Of a DNA stretch of 16,700 bases, positions 1-7,078 are shown in pieces. Source of the stretch: an uncultured Collinsella sp. (GTDB taxonomy: Bacteria; Actinomycetota; Coriobacteriia; Coriobacteriales; Coriobacteriaceae); the NCBI GenBank assembly GCA_934650095.1, contig CAKUFT010000033.1, positions 1-16,700 on the forward strand. The letters are read 5' to 3'. The translations under genes and the position numbers were made by a program. Each line of letters begins with the position of its first letter. Position 1 is the stretch's first letter. The notes beneath the pieces are model-generated. The model was not told the DNA's origin. It saw only the letters and a program-made list of their open reading frames with translations, and ran no database searches.

Positions 1-395
1 CCGAGCAGCTGCAGATCCGGGTAACCGGCGGCAGCGACGATCTTGTCGTACTCGGAGCAGGCAGCGGCGGCGTCGGGGTTGGAACCGTCGGGCACATGCG
101 TGTTGTTCAGGTCGATGTTGATGTGATCGAAGAAGTTCTCACGCATGAAGTAGTGATAGCTCTGGGGATCGTCGTGCGAAAGGCCGCGATACTCGTCCAG
201 GTTGTAGGTGCTGACCTCGGCAAAGTCGACGTCGCCCTTCTCGTACCAAGCAGCGAGCTGCTTGTAGGCACCGATCGGGGTGGAGCCGGTGGCAAGGCCC
301 AGCACACAGTCGGGCTTGAGGATAACCTGCGCCGAGATGATATTGGCGGCCTTGCGGCTCATATCCTCGTAGTCTTTAGCTTTAATGATCTTCAT
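1..395 (-). CDS. nagB: Glucosamine-6-phosphate deaminase NagB, N-terminal part (cut by window edge)
   Basis: NagB converts glucosamine-6-phosphate to fructose-6-phosphate and ammonia in the cytoplasm, the step that commits amino sugars to glycolysis. The first 131 codons are present; the family usually has about 240-260 residues, so the C-terminal half lies beyond base 1. Seen directly: the sugar-phosphate loop GLATGSTP at residues 33-40, NLDEYRG at 65-71 (Asp67 matches the proton-transfer Asp72 of E. coli NagB), and NNTHVPDG at 97-104. The ATG at 393-395 is preceded by a good Shine-Dalgarno (GAAAGGA on the minus strand, about 402-409). It lies downstream of the PTS IIA gene and glmM on the same strand, but a 272-bp gap with hairpins suggests its own transcript or a regulated leader. 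The identification is firm. Confidence 0.95.
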   Translation of the reverse strand, partial: MKIIKAKDYEDMSRKAANIISAQVILKPDCVLGLATGSTPIGAYKQLAAWYEKGDVDFAEVSTYNLDEYRGLSHDDPQSYHYFMRENFFDHINIDLNNTHVPDGSNPDAAAACSEYDKIVAAAGYPDLQLL

Positions 396-667
396 TACGC
401 GTCCTTTCTCGTACAAGAGAGGCAAGGCTCCCCTTACAAGCACTTGCCCGCGGCCCGCGTCGGCCGCAACCAACGTGTGCGGCCACCAGGGCGAGGTCGC
501 GTAATGTATGTGTCTCGTGTCTAGCCGCGTCGAGGCCCCTGCCCGTCCACGGTGACCCGAAGCCTTTTAGCTTCGGACAAATCCCATCTTGCCACGGAGG
601 GCGTCCTCTTTCAAGGGCGCCCTCCGTAAACGTGTTTGAATTGTAGGCTAATGGCCACGTGCACTTG
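396..667 (-). other. Structured intergenic region and probable nagB leader
   Basis: This 272-bp gap between the PTS IIA stop and the nagB start has no credible gene. Several potential stems can be read in it: 421-426 with 443-448 (GGCAAG/CTTGCC), 462-468 with 478-484 (GGCCGCA/TGCGGCC), 557-563 with 570-576 (CCGAAGC/GCTTCGG), and the larger hairpin at 594-627. I see no convincing sigma-70 promoter, only a weak TACATT box near 505 on the minus strand. Stems just ahead of nagB could matter for regulation, but no known riboswitch is recognised here. Confidence 0.4.
594..627 (-). terminator. Hairpin downstream of the PTS IIA gene, possible terminator
   Basis: A perfect 10-bp stem (594-603 with 618-627, ACGGAGGGCG/CGCCCTCCGT) lies 40 bp after the PTS IIA stop codon. 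On the plus strand the pairing extends four more base pairs with one wobble. There is no T tract on either side, so it may act as a weak or factor-assisted terminator, or as an mRNA 3' stabiliser. Confidence 0.4.
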
Positions 668-1165
668 CTAACGCTCGCGAGCAACGATGAGCTGGTCCAT
701 CTCTTCGACATGCACGCCAACGGAGCCCTTGATACTCGAGAACTCGACGGAGTTGCACACCAAGATGGGAACCGTCACATCGTAGCCCTCGGCAGCAATT
801 GCCTCGCGATCGAACTCGATGAGCACGTCGCCCTTATGGACGACATCGCCCACCTGTGCATGCACGGTAAAGTGCTTGCCCTCGAGCTGAACAGTGTCCA
901 AACCAACGTGGATGAGCACGTCCAAGCCATCGACCGTGTTAAGCGCAACGGCGTGCCCCGTGGGAAAAATGGCCTCGACCTTGGCGTCTGCCGGCGCAAT
1001 CACACGCGTGCCAGTAGGCTGAATCGCCACGCCCTGGCCCAAAAGGCCGGTGGCAAATGTCTGATCATTGACCTCGGACAACGGAATGACGTCGCCCGAG
1101 ATGGGAGCATCCAGCGTAAGGACTCGACCACGCATACCAAAAGACCTTAGGACTTTAGTGAACAT
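668..1165 (-). CDS. crr: Stand-alone PTS glucose-type IIA component (IIA-Glc/Crr family)
   Basis: This 165-residue cytoplasmic phosphocarrier accepts phosphate from HPr and passes it to a IIBC sugar permease of the glucose/N-acetylglucosamine family. It is a single IIA domain of normal length (E. coli Crr has 169 residues). His86 in LIHVGLDTV is the phosphorylated histidine, and His71 in PTGHAV matches the second active-site histidine (His75 in E. coli). The cores TRVIAPADAKV and VHKGDVLIEFD are also typical. I start at the ATG at 1163-1165 because GAGGGGGAG lies just upstream; the reading frame is open seven codons further, and an ATG at residue 11 is possible but has a poorer ribosome site. 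Lying between glmM and nagB, it may serve GlcNAc or glucose uptake. No permease gene is visible here, so the substrate is inferred. Confidence 0.92.
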   Translation of the reverse strand: MFTKVLRSFGMRGRVLTLDAPISGDVIPLSEVNDQTFATGLLGQGVAIQPTGTRVIAPADAKVEAIFPTGHAVALNTVDGLDVLIHVGLDTVQLEGKHFTVHAQVGDVVHKGDVLIEFDREAIAAEGYDVTVPILVCNSVEFSSIKGSVGVHVEEMDQLIVARER

Positions 1166-1236
1166 GCTCCCCCTCGGACATACCAATCAATCAAAATAGT
1201 TTTAACAGTTTACCACTTGGCACCCGTTTTTGACCA

Positions 1237-2574
1237 TTAGGGAAGTTCGCGCTTGACAACCTCGACGATGTCGTCAACAACGCGCTGGGTCAGCTCGTGC
1301 GTCTCGGCCTCGGCCATCACGCGGACCAGCGGCTCGGTACCGCTCGGGCGCACCAGAATGCGGCCGCGGCCGTCAAGCTCCTTCTCGGCAGCAGCGACGG
1401 CATCCCAGATGGGCTGGCAATCGTCCAGACCGGCCTTGTTGTCGGAATGCACGTTGACGAGTACCTGCGGGTACTTCTTCATGATGCCGGCAAGATCGGT
1501 GAGGGTACGACCGGTGCGCTTGAGCACGGCCAGCAGCTGCAGAGCCGTCACCAGGCCGTCACCGGTGGTGTTGTGCTCCAGGAAGATGATGTGGCCGGAC
1601 TGTTCGCCACCGATGACGGCGCCGTCCGTGAGCATACGCTCAAGAACATAACGGTCGCCCACAGCGGTCTGAACCATCTCGAAGCCCTGCTCCTTCATAG
1701 CGATGGAGAAGCCAAGGTTGCACATGACGGTCGAGACGATCTCGGAGTTGGCGAGTTTGCCACGGGCGGCCAGGTCGGAGCCGCAGATGGCCAGGATGTA
1801 GTCACCGTCGATCTCATTGCCCTCGCTGTCCACGAATAGCACGCGGTCGGCGTCGCCGTCGTGGGCCAGGCCGATATCGGCGTGGGTACGCAGCACGAGC
1901 TCACGCAGGGGCTCGAGGTGCGTAGAGCCGCACTCGACATTGATGTCGGTGCCGCAGTAATCGGTGTTGATGGCATGGACCGTGGCACCCAGGCGCTGCA
2001 GCGCGGCGGGCGTAGTCTGGCAGGAAGCACCGTGACCGCAGTCGACGGCAACGACCAGGCCATCGAGCCTCAGGCCATCAAGCGTATCGATGGCGTGGTC
2101 GACGTATGCCTTGCGAGCGTCCTTCATCTTGATGATGTGGCCCACGCCGGCACCGGTCGGCAGCGTGTCGGCAGCCATGGCTTCCTCGGACATGACCCAG
2201 GCGCTGATCTCTTCCTCGACGGCGTCGGGAAGCTTCATGCCCTTGCGGCTAAAGAACTTGATGCCGTTGAACTCCGGCGGATTATGCGAAGCGGAGATGA
2301 CGATGCCGCCGTCGAGCTCGTTTTGAACGGTGAGCAGCGCCACGGCAGGCGTGGGGATGACGCCGCAGCAGTGCGGACGGCCGCCCTCGGCCATGATGCC
2401 GGCGGTCAGAGCGCTCTCGAGCATGGTGCCCGAAAGACGCGTGTCGCGGCCGACGCAGATATCCGGACCAAGGAACTTGGTCGCCGCGCGGCCCAGGCGA
2501 AACGCGAGGTCGCACGAGAGGTCGGCATTGGCGACGCCACGGACGCCGTCGGTACCGAAGATGTTCTGGGGCAT
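1237..2574 (-). CDS. glmM: Phosphoglucosamine mutase GlmM
   Basis: GlmM interconverts glucosamine-6-phosphate and glucosamine-1-phosphate, feeding UDP-GlcNAc synthesis for peptidoglycan. The 445-residue length is typical. All four phosphohexomutase landmarks are intact: the start FGTDGVRG (6-13), the phosphoserine loop ISASHNPP with Ser96, the magnesium loop DGDADR (239-244), the sugar-specificity loop GGEQSGH (322-328), and the phosphate-binding loop RPSGTEP (409-415). The ATG at 2572-2574 has a strong Shine-Dalgarno (AAGGAG, minus strand of 2582-2587) seven bases away. It follows the rplM-rpsI operon terminator, so it is probably transcribed separately. With NagB and the IIA protein nearby, the locus controls both exits of glucosamine-6-phosphate. 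The identification is firm. Confidence 0.98.
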   Translation of the reverse strand: MPQNIFGTDGVRGVANADLSCDLAFRLGRAATKFLGPDICVGRDTRLSGTMLESALTAGIMAEGGRPHCCGVIPTPAVALLTVQNELDGGIVISASHNPPEFNGIKFFSRKGMKLPDAVEEEISAWVMSEEAMAADTLPTGAGVGHIIKMKDARKAYVDHAIDTLDGLRLDGLVVAVDCGHGASCQTTPAALQRLGATVHAINTDYCGTDINVECGSTHLEPLRELVLRTHADIGLAHDGDADRVLFVDSEGNEIDGDYILAICGSDLAARGKLANSEIVSTVMCNLGFSIAMKEQGFEMVQTAVGDRYVLERMLTDGAVIGGEQSGHIIFLEHNTTGDGLVTALQLLAVLKRTGRTLTDLAGIMKKYPQVLVNVHSDNKAGLDDCQPIWDAVAAAEKELDGRGRILVRPSGTEPLVRVMAEAETHELTQRVVDDIVEVVKRELP

Positions 2575-2621
2575 AGGATCGCTCCTTCCCTAGCAGGCGA
2601 TATGCAACCGCCCACCCTAGT

Positions 2622-2665
2622 CGAAAAGAAAAGCGGGACCCGCCGAGGAATCGGCAGGCCCCGCT
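2622..2665 (-). terminator. Intrinsic terminator of the rplM-rpsI operon
   Basis: On the minus strand a 15-bp stem (2651-2665 pairs with 2632-2646, two G-U wobbles, no mismatch) closes on a four-base loop and is followed by a T-rich run (TTTCTTTTC, complement of 2623-2631). It begins about 30 bp after the rpsI stop and lies upstream of the glmM ribosome site. This is a textbook rho-independent terminator. Confidence 0.9.
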
Positions 2666-2696
2666 TGTACATTGTATCTCGTAAGGAGATAAAACC

Positions 2697-3092
<396 letters not shown>

Positions 3093-3094
3093 CT

Positions 3095-3538
3095 TTAAGC
3101 CTCCAGCTCAATCTTCGTGGGGTTCTGGGCAGCGTGCGGATGCTCGGCACCAGCGTAGACCTTAAGCTTGGTCATCTGGGCACGGCCGAGGGTGGTCTTG
3201 GGCAGCATGCCGCGAACGGCGCGCTCGATGACCTTCTCCGGGTGCTTCTCCATAGCCTGGCGGAAGCTCTCAGCCTTGAGGCCGCCGTTGTAGCCGCTGT
3301 GGCGATAATAGGTCTTCGTGTCGGCCTTGTTACCGGTAAGCTGGACCTTATCGGCGTTGATGACGACAACGAAGTCGCCGCAGTCGCTGTTGGGCGTGAA
3401 CTGGGGCTTGTTCTTACCGCGCAGGATCATTGCGATCTGGGTGGCAAGACGGCCCAGGACAGCACCATCGGCGTCGACGAGAACCCAGTTGCGCTGGACC
3501 TCGCCCTGCTTGGCGTAGTGAGTCGATTTCGAAATCAC
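3095..3538 (-). CDS. rplM: 50S ribosomal protein L13
   Basis: L13 is an early-assembling large-subunit protein that binds 23S rRNA. The 147-residue protein shows [53 protein letters not shown] and the [14 protein letters not shown] segment, all standard for L13. It starts with GTG (complement of 3536-3538), supported by a strong Shine-Dalgarno GGAGGAG just upstream and by the family's N-terminus; no ATG fits better. It is the first gene of the rplM-rpsI operon, with a readable promoter at 3605-3632. Confidence 0.99.
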   Translation of the reverse strand: MISKSTHYAKQGEVQRNWVLVDADGAVLGRLATQIAMILRGKNKPQFTPNSDCGDFVVVINADKVQLTGNKADTKTYYRHSGYNGGLKAESFRQAMEKHPEKVIERAVRGMLPKTTLGRAQMTKLKVYAGAEHPHAAQNPTKIELEA

Positions 3539-3566
3539 TTAGACTCCTCCATGTACAGTACGTGTT

Positions 3567-3598
3567 GTTACAGAGATTCACGGGGCTCTGCAAGTAAC
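3567..3598 (-). promoter_or_regulatory. Stem-loop in the rplM 5' leader
   Basis: The roughly 55-60-nt leader between the predicted transcription start and the rplM ribosome site can fold: CTCTG (3586-3590) pairs with CAGAG (3571-3575), and outside a four-base bulge TAAC (3595-3598) pairs with GTTA (3567-3570). L13 leaders are known autoregulatory elements in some bacteria. Whether this one belongs to such a family cannot be told from one sequence. Confidence 0.35.
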
Positions 3599-3604
3599 CC
3601 GTCC

Positions 3605-3632
3605 ATATTACCCCGCTCGCCGTCCGAGTCAA
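3605..3632 (-). promoter_or_regulatory. Sigma-70 type promoter of the rplM-rpsI operon
   Basis: On the minus strand a -35 box TTGACT (complement of 3627-3632) and a -10 box TAATAT (complement of 3605-3610) are separated by 16 bp. Both are close to consensus and sit about 70 bp before the rplM GTG, as expected for a strong ribosomal-protein promoter. Confidence 0.75.
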
Positions 3633-3695
3633 CAGGTATTTTGGCTCCGACCAGAGTTTCTGCACATGTCGTCCATGGGCCGTAGTGTTGCGGCG

Positions 3696-4574
3696 CTAGC
3701 GCTCGATGAATGCCTCGATGTCGGCCAGCAAGCGCTTTGCCTCCTGACGGCCCTGAATATACAGGTCGAGCAGCTTTGCCGGATCGTGCTCAACATGACC
3801 GACCTCGACTGGCTTTTGCGGAGCGATGACCAGCGCACGGCCCTCGCGCTCATACTTCCACAGGTGCATACGCTGGATGTTGTAGCGATCGTGGCGCGTC
3901 TCGATGGCCTCGAGCAGGTAGGGGTAGTCAGCATAACGCGCACGCGCGGCCGGCATAAACTCGTAGGGCTTTTTCTCATACGAGCGGTCCTGGGTGACGA
4001 TGACGACCGCGCGATCGAAGCCCGCCTCCTCGAGCACGTGCTCGATAGGAACCGAATCGGCCACGCCGCCGTCGACGTACTTGTGGCCGTCAATCTCGAC
4101 CGGCGGGGTCACCAGCGGTAACGAAGTCGAAGCGCGCACGGCGTCGAGATCGAGCACGGCGTTTACGACCGGCAGGTAGGCAGCGGTTCCAAAGAGCATG
4201 TCCGTCGCAACGGCATACATCTCGATGGGGCTGGCGTCGAACGTCTCGTTGTCAAAGGGATCCAGGCGGTCCTGGACGTCGTTGAAGATAAAGTCGTAGC
4301 CCACGATGGAGCCCGTGGACGCAAACGACGCGGCGCCCATGTAGCGATTGTCGTTGCAAAAGGCCAAATTGACTCGGTTGGTGCGTCCGATCTGGTGCGA
4401 CTTGTAGTTGACGCCATTGAGCGCACCGGCCGATACGCCGTACACCGCCGGGATCTCGACACCGGCCTCCATGAGGACGTCGAGCACGCCGGCGGTAAAC
4501 TGCCCGCGGAAGCTGCCGCCCTCCAGGACGAGCGCGACCTTGCCGGCGTTCTTTGCCTTATCTTCTGCAGTCAT
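3696..4574 (-). CDS. Patatin-like phospholipase/esterase (YjjU-like)
   Basis: Patatin-family proteins are lipid acyl hydrolases with a Ser-Asp dyad. In this 292-residue protein all the needed parts are visible: the oxyanion loop LEGGSFRG (17-24), the nucleophile elbow GVSAG with Ser48, and the catalytic Asp168 in VDGGVAD. No signal peptide or membrane segment is seen, so it should be cytoplasmic. Length and motif spacing resemble the bacterial YjjU group, whose substrate is not established. The ATG at 4572-4574 is preceded by AGGAGG (complement of 4580-4585) at good spacing. It is flanked by the rplM promoter region downstream and a repeat-rich gap upstream, so it appears monocistronic. The fold assignment is firm; the physiological substrate is unknown. 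Confidence 0.88.
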   Translation of the reverse strand: MTAEDKAKNAGKVALVLEGGSFRGQFTAGVLDVLMEAGVEIPAVYGVSAGALNGVNYKSHQIGRTNRVNLAFCNDNRYMGAASFASTGSIVGYDFIFNDVQDRLDPFDNETFDASPIEMYAVATDMLFGTAAYLPVVNAVLDLDAVRASTSLPLVTPPVEIDGHKYVDGGVADSVPIEHVLEEAGFDRAVVIVTQDRSYEKKPYEFMPAARARYADYPYLLEAIETRHDRYNIQRMHLWKYEREGRALVIAPQKPVEVGHVEHDPAKLLDLYIQGRQEAKRLLADIEAFIER

Positions 4575-4650
4575 GTTGACCTCCTGCGATTGCGTTTTGG
4601 CTTTCTTCTACCCAGTTTTGGAATGAAGGGCGCACGGGTTTTGGAGTTGA

Positions 4651-4843
4651 GGAGGTGGAGCGGAAAGTGTGTCCCAGTTTGAGGCGGGATTCCGGGATGC
4701 GGTTTCCGCTTGATGTGTCATCCGGAAACTACGTCCCAGTCTGAGTACGGATTCCGGGATGCAGTTTCCGCTTGAGGCGTCATCCGGAAACTGCATCCCA
4801 GTCTGAGCCGGAATTCCGGGATGGATTTTCCGCCTGGGACGAC
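4651..4843. repeat. 62-bp tandem repeat with internal inverted repeats
   Basis: Two full units (4673-4734 and 4735-4796, 62 bp each) are flanked by a partial unit on the left (4651-4672, ending CGGAAAGTGTGT) and a degenerate one on the right (4797-4843). Each unit runs from CCCAGT through GGATTCCGGGATGC and TTTCCGCTTGA to CGGAAACT. Adjacent parts form inverted repeats; the best is a perfect 15-bp pair, GGGATGCAGTTTCCG at 4757-4771 with its complement CGGAAACTGCATCCC. Reading frames across it translate a repeated peptide, but they have no ribosome site and I regard them as non-coding. Confidence 0.75.
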
Positions 4844-4907
4844 GTTGATGCGGGGCATGGCAGGCTGCAGTCCGATCGGCATCGCATCTGCATAGGGTTG
4901 AAGCTTT

Positions 4908-5043
4908 GCGCGGAGAATCCGCGTATTTGCTTCGCAAATACGCACCGGCTTCGGCCGCCTGCCGGCGTCCTCGCCCGCTCGCTACAAACGCTTCGCGTTT
5001 GCTTAACGCTCGCGCCCTGCATAGAGTTCGATTCTCCGCGGTA
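4908..5043. repeat. GC-rich palindrome cluster ending in a tmRNA-like fragment
   Basis: This patch holds short hairpins with the same TTC loop: 4921-4930 with 4934-4943 (GCGTATTTGC/GCAAATACGC) and 4985-4991 with 4995-5001 (CAAACGC/GCGTTTG). It is bounded by CGCGGAGAATC (4909-4919) and its reverse complement (5030-5040). A direct repeat CTGCATAGRGTT occurs at 4888-4899 and 5017-5028. No gene is supported. Confidence 0.6.
5024..5040 (+). repeat. Inverted 17-bp copy of the tmRNA T-arm segment
   Basis: GAGTTCGATTCTCCGCG here is the exact reverse complement of plus-strand 5107-5123, which is the T-arm and acceptor-proximal part of ssrA. The copy is in the opposite orientation, about 70 bp past the tmRNA 3' end, and lacks a matching acceptor strand, so it is not a functional RNA. 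It could be a scar from an element that used the tmRNA end, or a local inverted duplication. Confidence 0.6.
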
Positions 5044-5052
5044 TCTTTAAGT

Positions 5053-5089
5053 AATAAAAAAGCAGGTAGAGGCACTTCTCTACCTGCTT
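5053..5089 (-). terminator. Intrinsic terminator of ssrA
   Basis: On the minus strand a perfect 12-bp stem (5078-5089 pairs with 5060-5071, AAGCAGGTAGAG/CTCTACCTGCTT) closes a six-base loop and runs into TTTTTTATTAC. It starts eight bases beyond the CCA end of the tmRNA. Confidence 0.92.
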
Positions 5090-5097
5090 GTAACTTT

Positions 5098-5461
5098 TGG
5101 TGGAGGCGCGGAGAATCGAACTCCGGTCCACGAAAGCCCCCTGATTGGCATCTCCAAGCTCAGTCGCTGGTTTAGTCTCGGACGCTTTGCGCGCAGCGAC
5201 ACGCTCGCGGCGTCCTAACCGGTTCGGTCTTAGCCTGCGCCATACCGATTACGTACGCAGGAGCATTCCCCTAACATGACGTCGCGCCGGTGTCGGGGAA
5301 ATCACCGGGTTGACGCGCCGCTATAAACTAAGCAGCGAGAGCCATAGGCTCAAAAGAAGAGTTGTTGTCAATTCAATTTGACGGTACCCCTGTTTAACGA
5401 GGCGAGGAGACCTCGGCTTGCTTCCTCTCTCAGAGCTATCGTGTCGAAACCAGTCGCCCCC
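5098..5461 (-). ncRNA. ssrA: Transfer-messenger RNA (tmRNA)
   Basis: tmRNA rescues stalled ribosomes with SmpB and tags the nascent chain for proteolysis. The 364-nt RNA starts GGGGGCG and ends CGCCTCC-A-CCA; these ends pair as a seven-base acceptor stem with one G-U. GGTTTCGAC follows the 5' end and the T-arm CGGAG-TTCGATT-CTCCG precedes the 3' end, both hallmarks of one-piece tmRNA. A tag frame is read at 5369-5328: GAC AAC AAC TCT TCT TTT GAG CCT ATG GCT CTC GCT GCT TAG, giving DNNSSFEPMALAA after the tRNA-borne alanine. The resume codon falls near nucleotide 93, close to the position in E. coli. The CCA is encoded. No clear promoter was found; a TAAGAT box near 5560 is weak. Confidence 0.96.
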
Positions 5462-5636
5462 GAATGTCGGGAAAGTCTGGATGGCATTGGGCACGAGCAC
5501 CCAACACCCGTCGACTTTTCAAGGAACGCGCGGAGCAAGCCCCGCTTGTGGAGTGTTATCTTACCACGTTCTGAAAGCGGACAGCTGTTCTATGCACGAG
5601 CTGTGAAGACCCCAATGTGCGCCGTACTTCGCACTT

Positions 5637-5664
5637 TTGTTACCGATCGCGTCACGTATATTTT
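5637..5664 (+). promoter_or_regulatory. Candidate promoter for the 5699 gene
   Basis: TTGTTA (5637-5642) and TATTTT (5659-5664) are 16 bp apart and lie 35 bp before the start codon of the plus-strand gene, in the gap divergent from ssrA. Each box matches four of six consensus bases, so this is a moderate candidate. The rest of the 5462-5698 gap holds only a short GC-rich stem near 5531-5546. Confidence 0.45.
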
Positions 5665-5698
5665 CGCCAAGCAAAATTGAACCGTCGAAAGGACCGTT

Positions 5699-6133
5699 AT
5701 GGATACCAAGCAGCAACTCGTCAATGCCCTCGCAGGCCTGGGCTCAACCATTACCGAAGCTATGGATGTCATCGAGGGCTTTGTCCCCTGCGGACATCCC
5801 GCCCTCACGGTATCGAACGCACTCGTCGCGCTGGACGCTGACGATGATGCAGCTCTCGCCCAGCAGCTTGAGACCGTCGAGGGCTTTATCGACCACGTGA
5901 GTGAGAACCGCGGCGTGACCGCCTACCACAGCATCGAGGTCGAGCTCGCGGGCCCCAAAGCTGATCTGCTCGCAGCAATCCGCGAGGTAGGCGCCCTTAT
6001 GCAGACCGCAGGCGTCAAGAACACCCAGGTCAACGAGTGGGTCTACCGCAGTCTTGCCGCCCTCGACAGCTCCGAAGAAAAGGCAGCCGAGCAGCTCGCA
6101 GAAAGTCCCGCCATTAAGGCCGAGCTTTTGTAA
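5699..6133 (+). CDS. Uncharacterised 144-residue protein
   Basis: I do not recognise a family. The protein looks soluble and mostly alpha-helical, is acidic and rich in alanine and leucine, and has one motif-like stretch, VPCGHPALTVSNALVAL (29-45), with the only cysteine (Cys31) next to a histidine (His33). There is no signal peptide, membrane segment or known catalytic motif. The start is supported by AAAGGA five to six bases upstream, and codon use matches the neighbours, so it is probably a real gene. It is divergent from ssrA, convergent with the toxin-antitoxin pair, and apparently monocistronic. A shared terminator-like hairpin follows at 6143-6179. Confidence 0.8.
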   Translation: MDTKQQLVNALAGLGSTITEAMDVIEGFVPCGHPALTVSNALVALDADDDAALAQQLETVEGFIDHVSENRGVTAYHSIEVELAGPKADLLAAIREVGALMQTAGVKNTQVNEWVYRSLAALDSSEEKAAEQLAESPAIKAELL

Positions 6134-6142
6134 ATAGCACAC

Positions 6143-6179
6143 GCGGGTCCCTTGGCGCATCGTCGTCCAAGAGGCCCGC
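6143..6179. terminator. Hairpin between convergent genes, probable two-way terminator
   Basis: GCGGGTCCCTTGG (6143-6155) pairs with CCAAGAGGCCCGC (6167-6179) over 13 positions with one mismatch and one wobble, between the stop of the 5699 gene and the stop of the PIN toxin gene. T tracts are short on both sides, so efficiency is uncertain. Confidence 0.55.
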
Positions 6180-6191
6180 AAGCAGTTCGCG

Positions 6192-6707
6192 TCAACCGAT
6201 AGCCGCGCCGCCGCGTTCGGCCAAGGCCAAAATCGGCATCATTTGGCGCGGGGTCTTTGCTGCAAGATCGGCATGTTCGAGCAGTTTGCGATCGTTGGTC
6301 ACCAAGTAATCGACCTGCGCGCGCTTGCACGCGGCGAGCACCAAGTTGTCCTCGTAATCGCGATGGAGCGCTAAGTATTTGTCAGCCAGCCAAAGGTCCG
6401 ACGCATCTGCACCCACAACCGTGGCGTTTTCGGTCATGTTCCGAACAAACGCCAGCGCCGCATCGCCAATCGCGCTGGCAGAAGCCTCGTCGAGCGCTCC
6501 CCCGCTGGCAAGAACGCTACGCTTCAGCTCGTGTTGGACAACGTACAGCACGTCCTTGGCGATATGCACCGGAAAGAACAGCAATGCCCCCGTCTCCGTC
6601 GCCTGTCCAATAAACGCACGCGCGGCAAGCGACTCGGCATGGTCAGCGCAAAACGAATCAACCCATACGTTGGCGTCCACCATTATTTTGAGGGGAGCCC
6701 CGCTCAC
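6192..6707 (-). CDS. PIN-domain ribonuclease toxin (VapC-like)
   Basis: PIN-domain toxins are magnesium-dependent RNases. The 171-residue protein shows the acidic residues expected of the fold: Asp11 in VDANVWVD, Asp117 and Asp120 in HRDYEDNLVLAA, and Asp139 in LVTNDRKLL. I start at the GTG at 6705-6707, whose GTGA overlaps the antitoxin stop by four bases and has AAGGGG about eight bases upstream; an ATG at residue 9 would cut into the strand carrying Asp11, and the frame open further upstream lies wholly inside the antitoxin gene. The overlap implies coupled translation with the antitoxin. At 171 residues it is longer than the usual 130-140-residue VapC, with extra sequence around residues 55-105. 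RNA target unknown. Confidence 0.85.
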   Translation of the reverse strand: MSGAPLKIMVDANVWVDSFCADHAESLAARAFIGQATETGALLFFPVHIAKDVLYVVQHELKRSVLASGGALDEASASAIGDAALAFVRNMTENATVVGADASDLWLADKYLALHRDYEDNLVLAACKRAQVDYLVTNDRKLLEHADLAAKTPRQMMPILALAERGGAAIG

Positions 6708-7057
6708 AGGATCATCCCCTTTTGGCGATAGTGCTCGTCCATGGTTTCGGAATAGATTGCGTCCCAATCGCGGGCATCGGATGCAGGCGACGCATCGATA
6801 CCCAAGTCCGCGTAAAGCTGATCCGCCGCCGCCCAGGAAGCAGCAAACGGCGAATCTAACACGGCACCCCGCTGTCGGTCGTTAACGGCCTCGAGGATTT
6901 CCTCGCACGAACCGCCGCCCTGCGCAACCTTGGCCACGACCTTTTTGATGAGTTCGGGCAGCGTTCCGCCCGAAAGCCGCAGCGCCTCCTCGGCGCGTTC
7001 TTTAACCGAGCGATCCACGCGAACATTTACCTGCGCCATGCTGCCAGCAACACTCAT
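6704..7057 (-). CDS. RelB/DinJ-like antitoxin of the PIN toxin
   Basis: The antitoxin should bind and block the PIN toxin and repress the shared promoter. Of 117 residues, the N-terminal part (about 8-50, AQVNVRVDRSVKERAEEALR then TLPELIKKVVAKVA) fits a ribbon-helix-helix DNA-binding fold of the RelB/DinJ type. The C-terminal part is acidic and likely disordered until bound. The ATG at 7055-7057 is chosen because AGAGGAG precedes it, though with a long spacing of about ten bases; the frame is open further upstream, but that would run through the promoter. Antitoxin first, four-base overlap and autoregulatory inverted repeats fit a type II toxin-antitoxin operon. Pairing a RelB/DinJ-like antitoxin with a PIN toxin rather than RelE/YafQ is less common. 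Confidence 0.8.
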   Translation of the reverse strand: MSVAGSMAQVNVRVDRSVKERAEEALRLSGGTLPELIKKVVAKVAQGGGSCEEILEAVNDRQRGAVLDSPFAASWAAADQLYADLGIDASPASDARDWDAIYSETMDEHYRQKGMIL

Positions 7058-7078
7058 ATCGATCACGCTCCTCTCGCC

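Noticed and set aside
1166..1236. Promoter for the PTS IIA gene
   Set aside because: The gap is AT-rich and contains TATTTT, but no -35 box at fitting spacing could be supported.
3134..3685. 183-codon plus-strand frame
   Set aside because: Antisense to rplM and its promoter; clearly a shadow.
4673..4843. CRISPR array
   Set aside because: The 62-bp units are contiguous with no unique spacers, and no cas genes are near.
5015..5045. Possible tRNA, from the T-arm-like sequence
   Set aside because: Only the T-loop side matches tmRNA; there is no acceptor partner, D-arm or anticodon arm.
4608..5075. 155-codon minus-strand frame and its overlapping frames in the repeat region
   Set aside because: The translation simply repeats the 62-bp unit in several frames, has no ribosome site, and runs into the terminator of ssrA.
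5378..5680. 100-codon plus-strand frame at the 5' side of ssrA
   Set aside because: It overlaps the tmRNA gene on the other strand and has no Shine-Dalgarno.
6192..6767. Longer PIN toxin starting at the ATG at 6767
   Set aside because: The extra 20 codons lie inside the antitoxin gene and have no ribosome site; the GTG overlapping the antitoxin stop is better supported.
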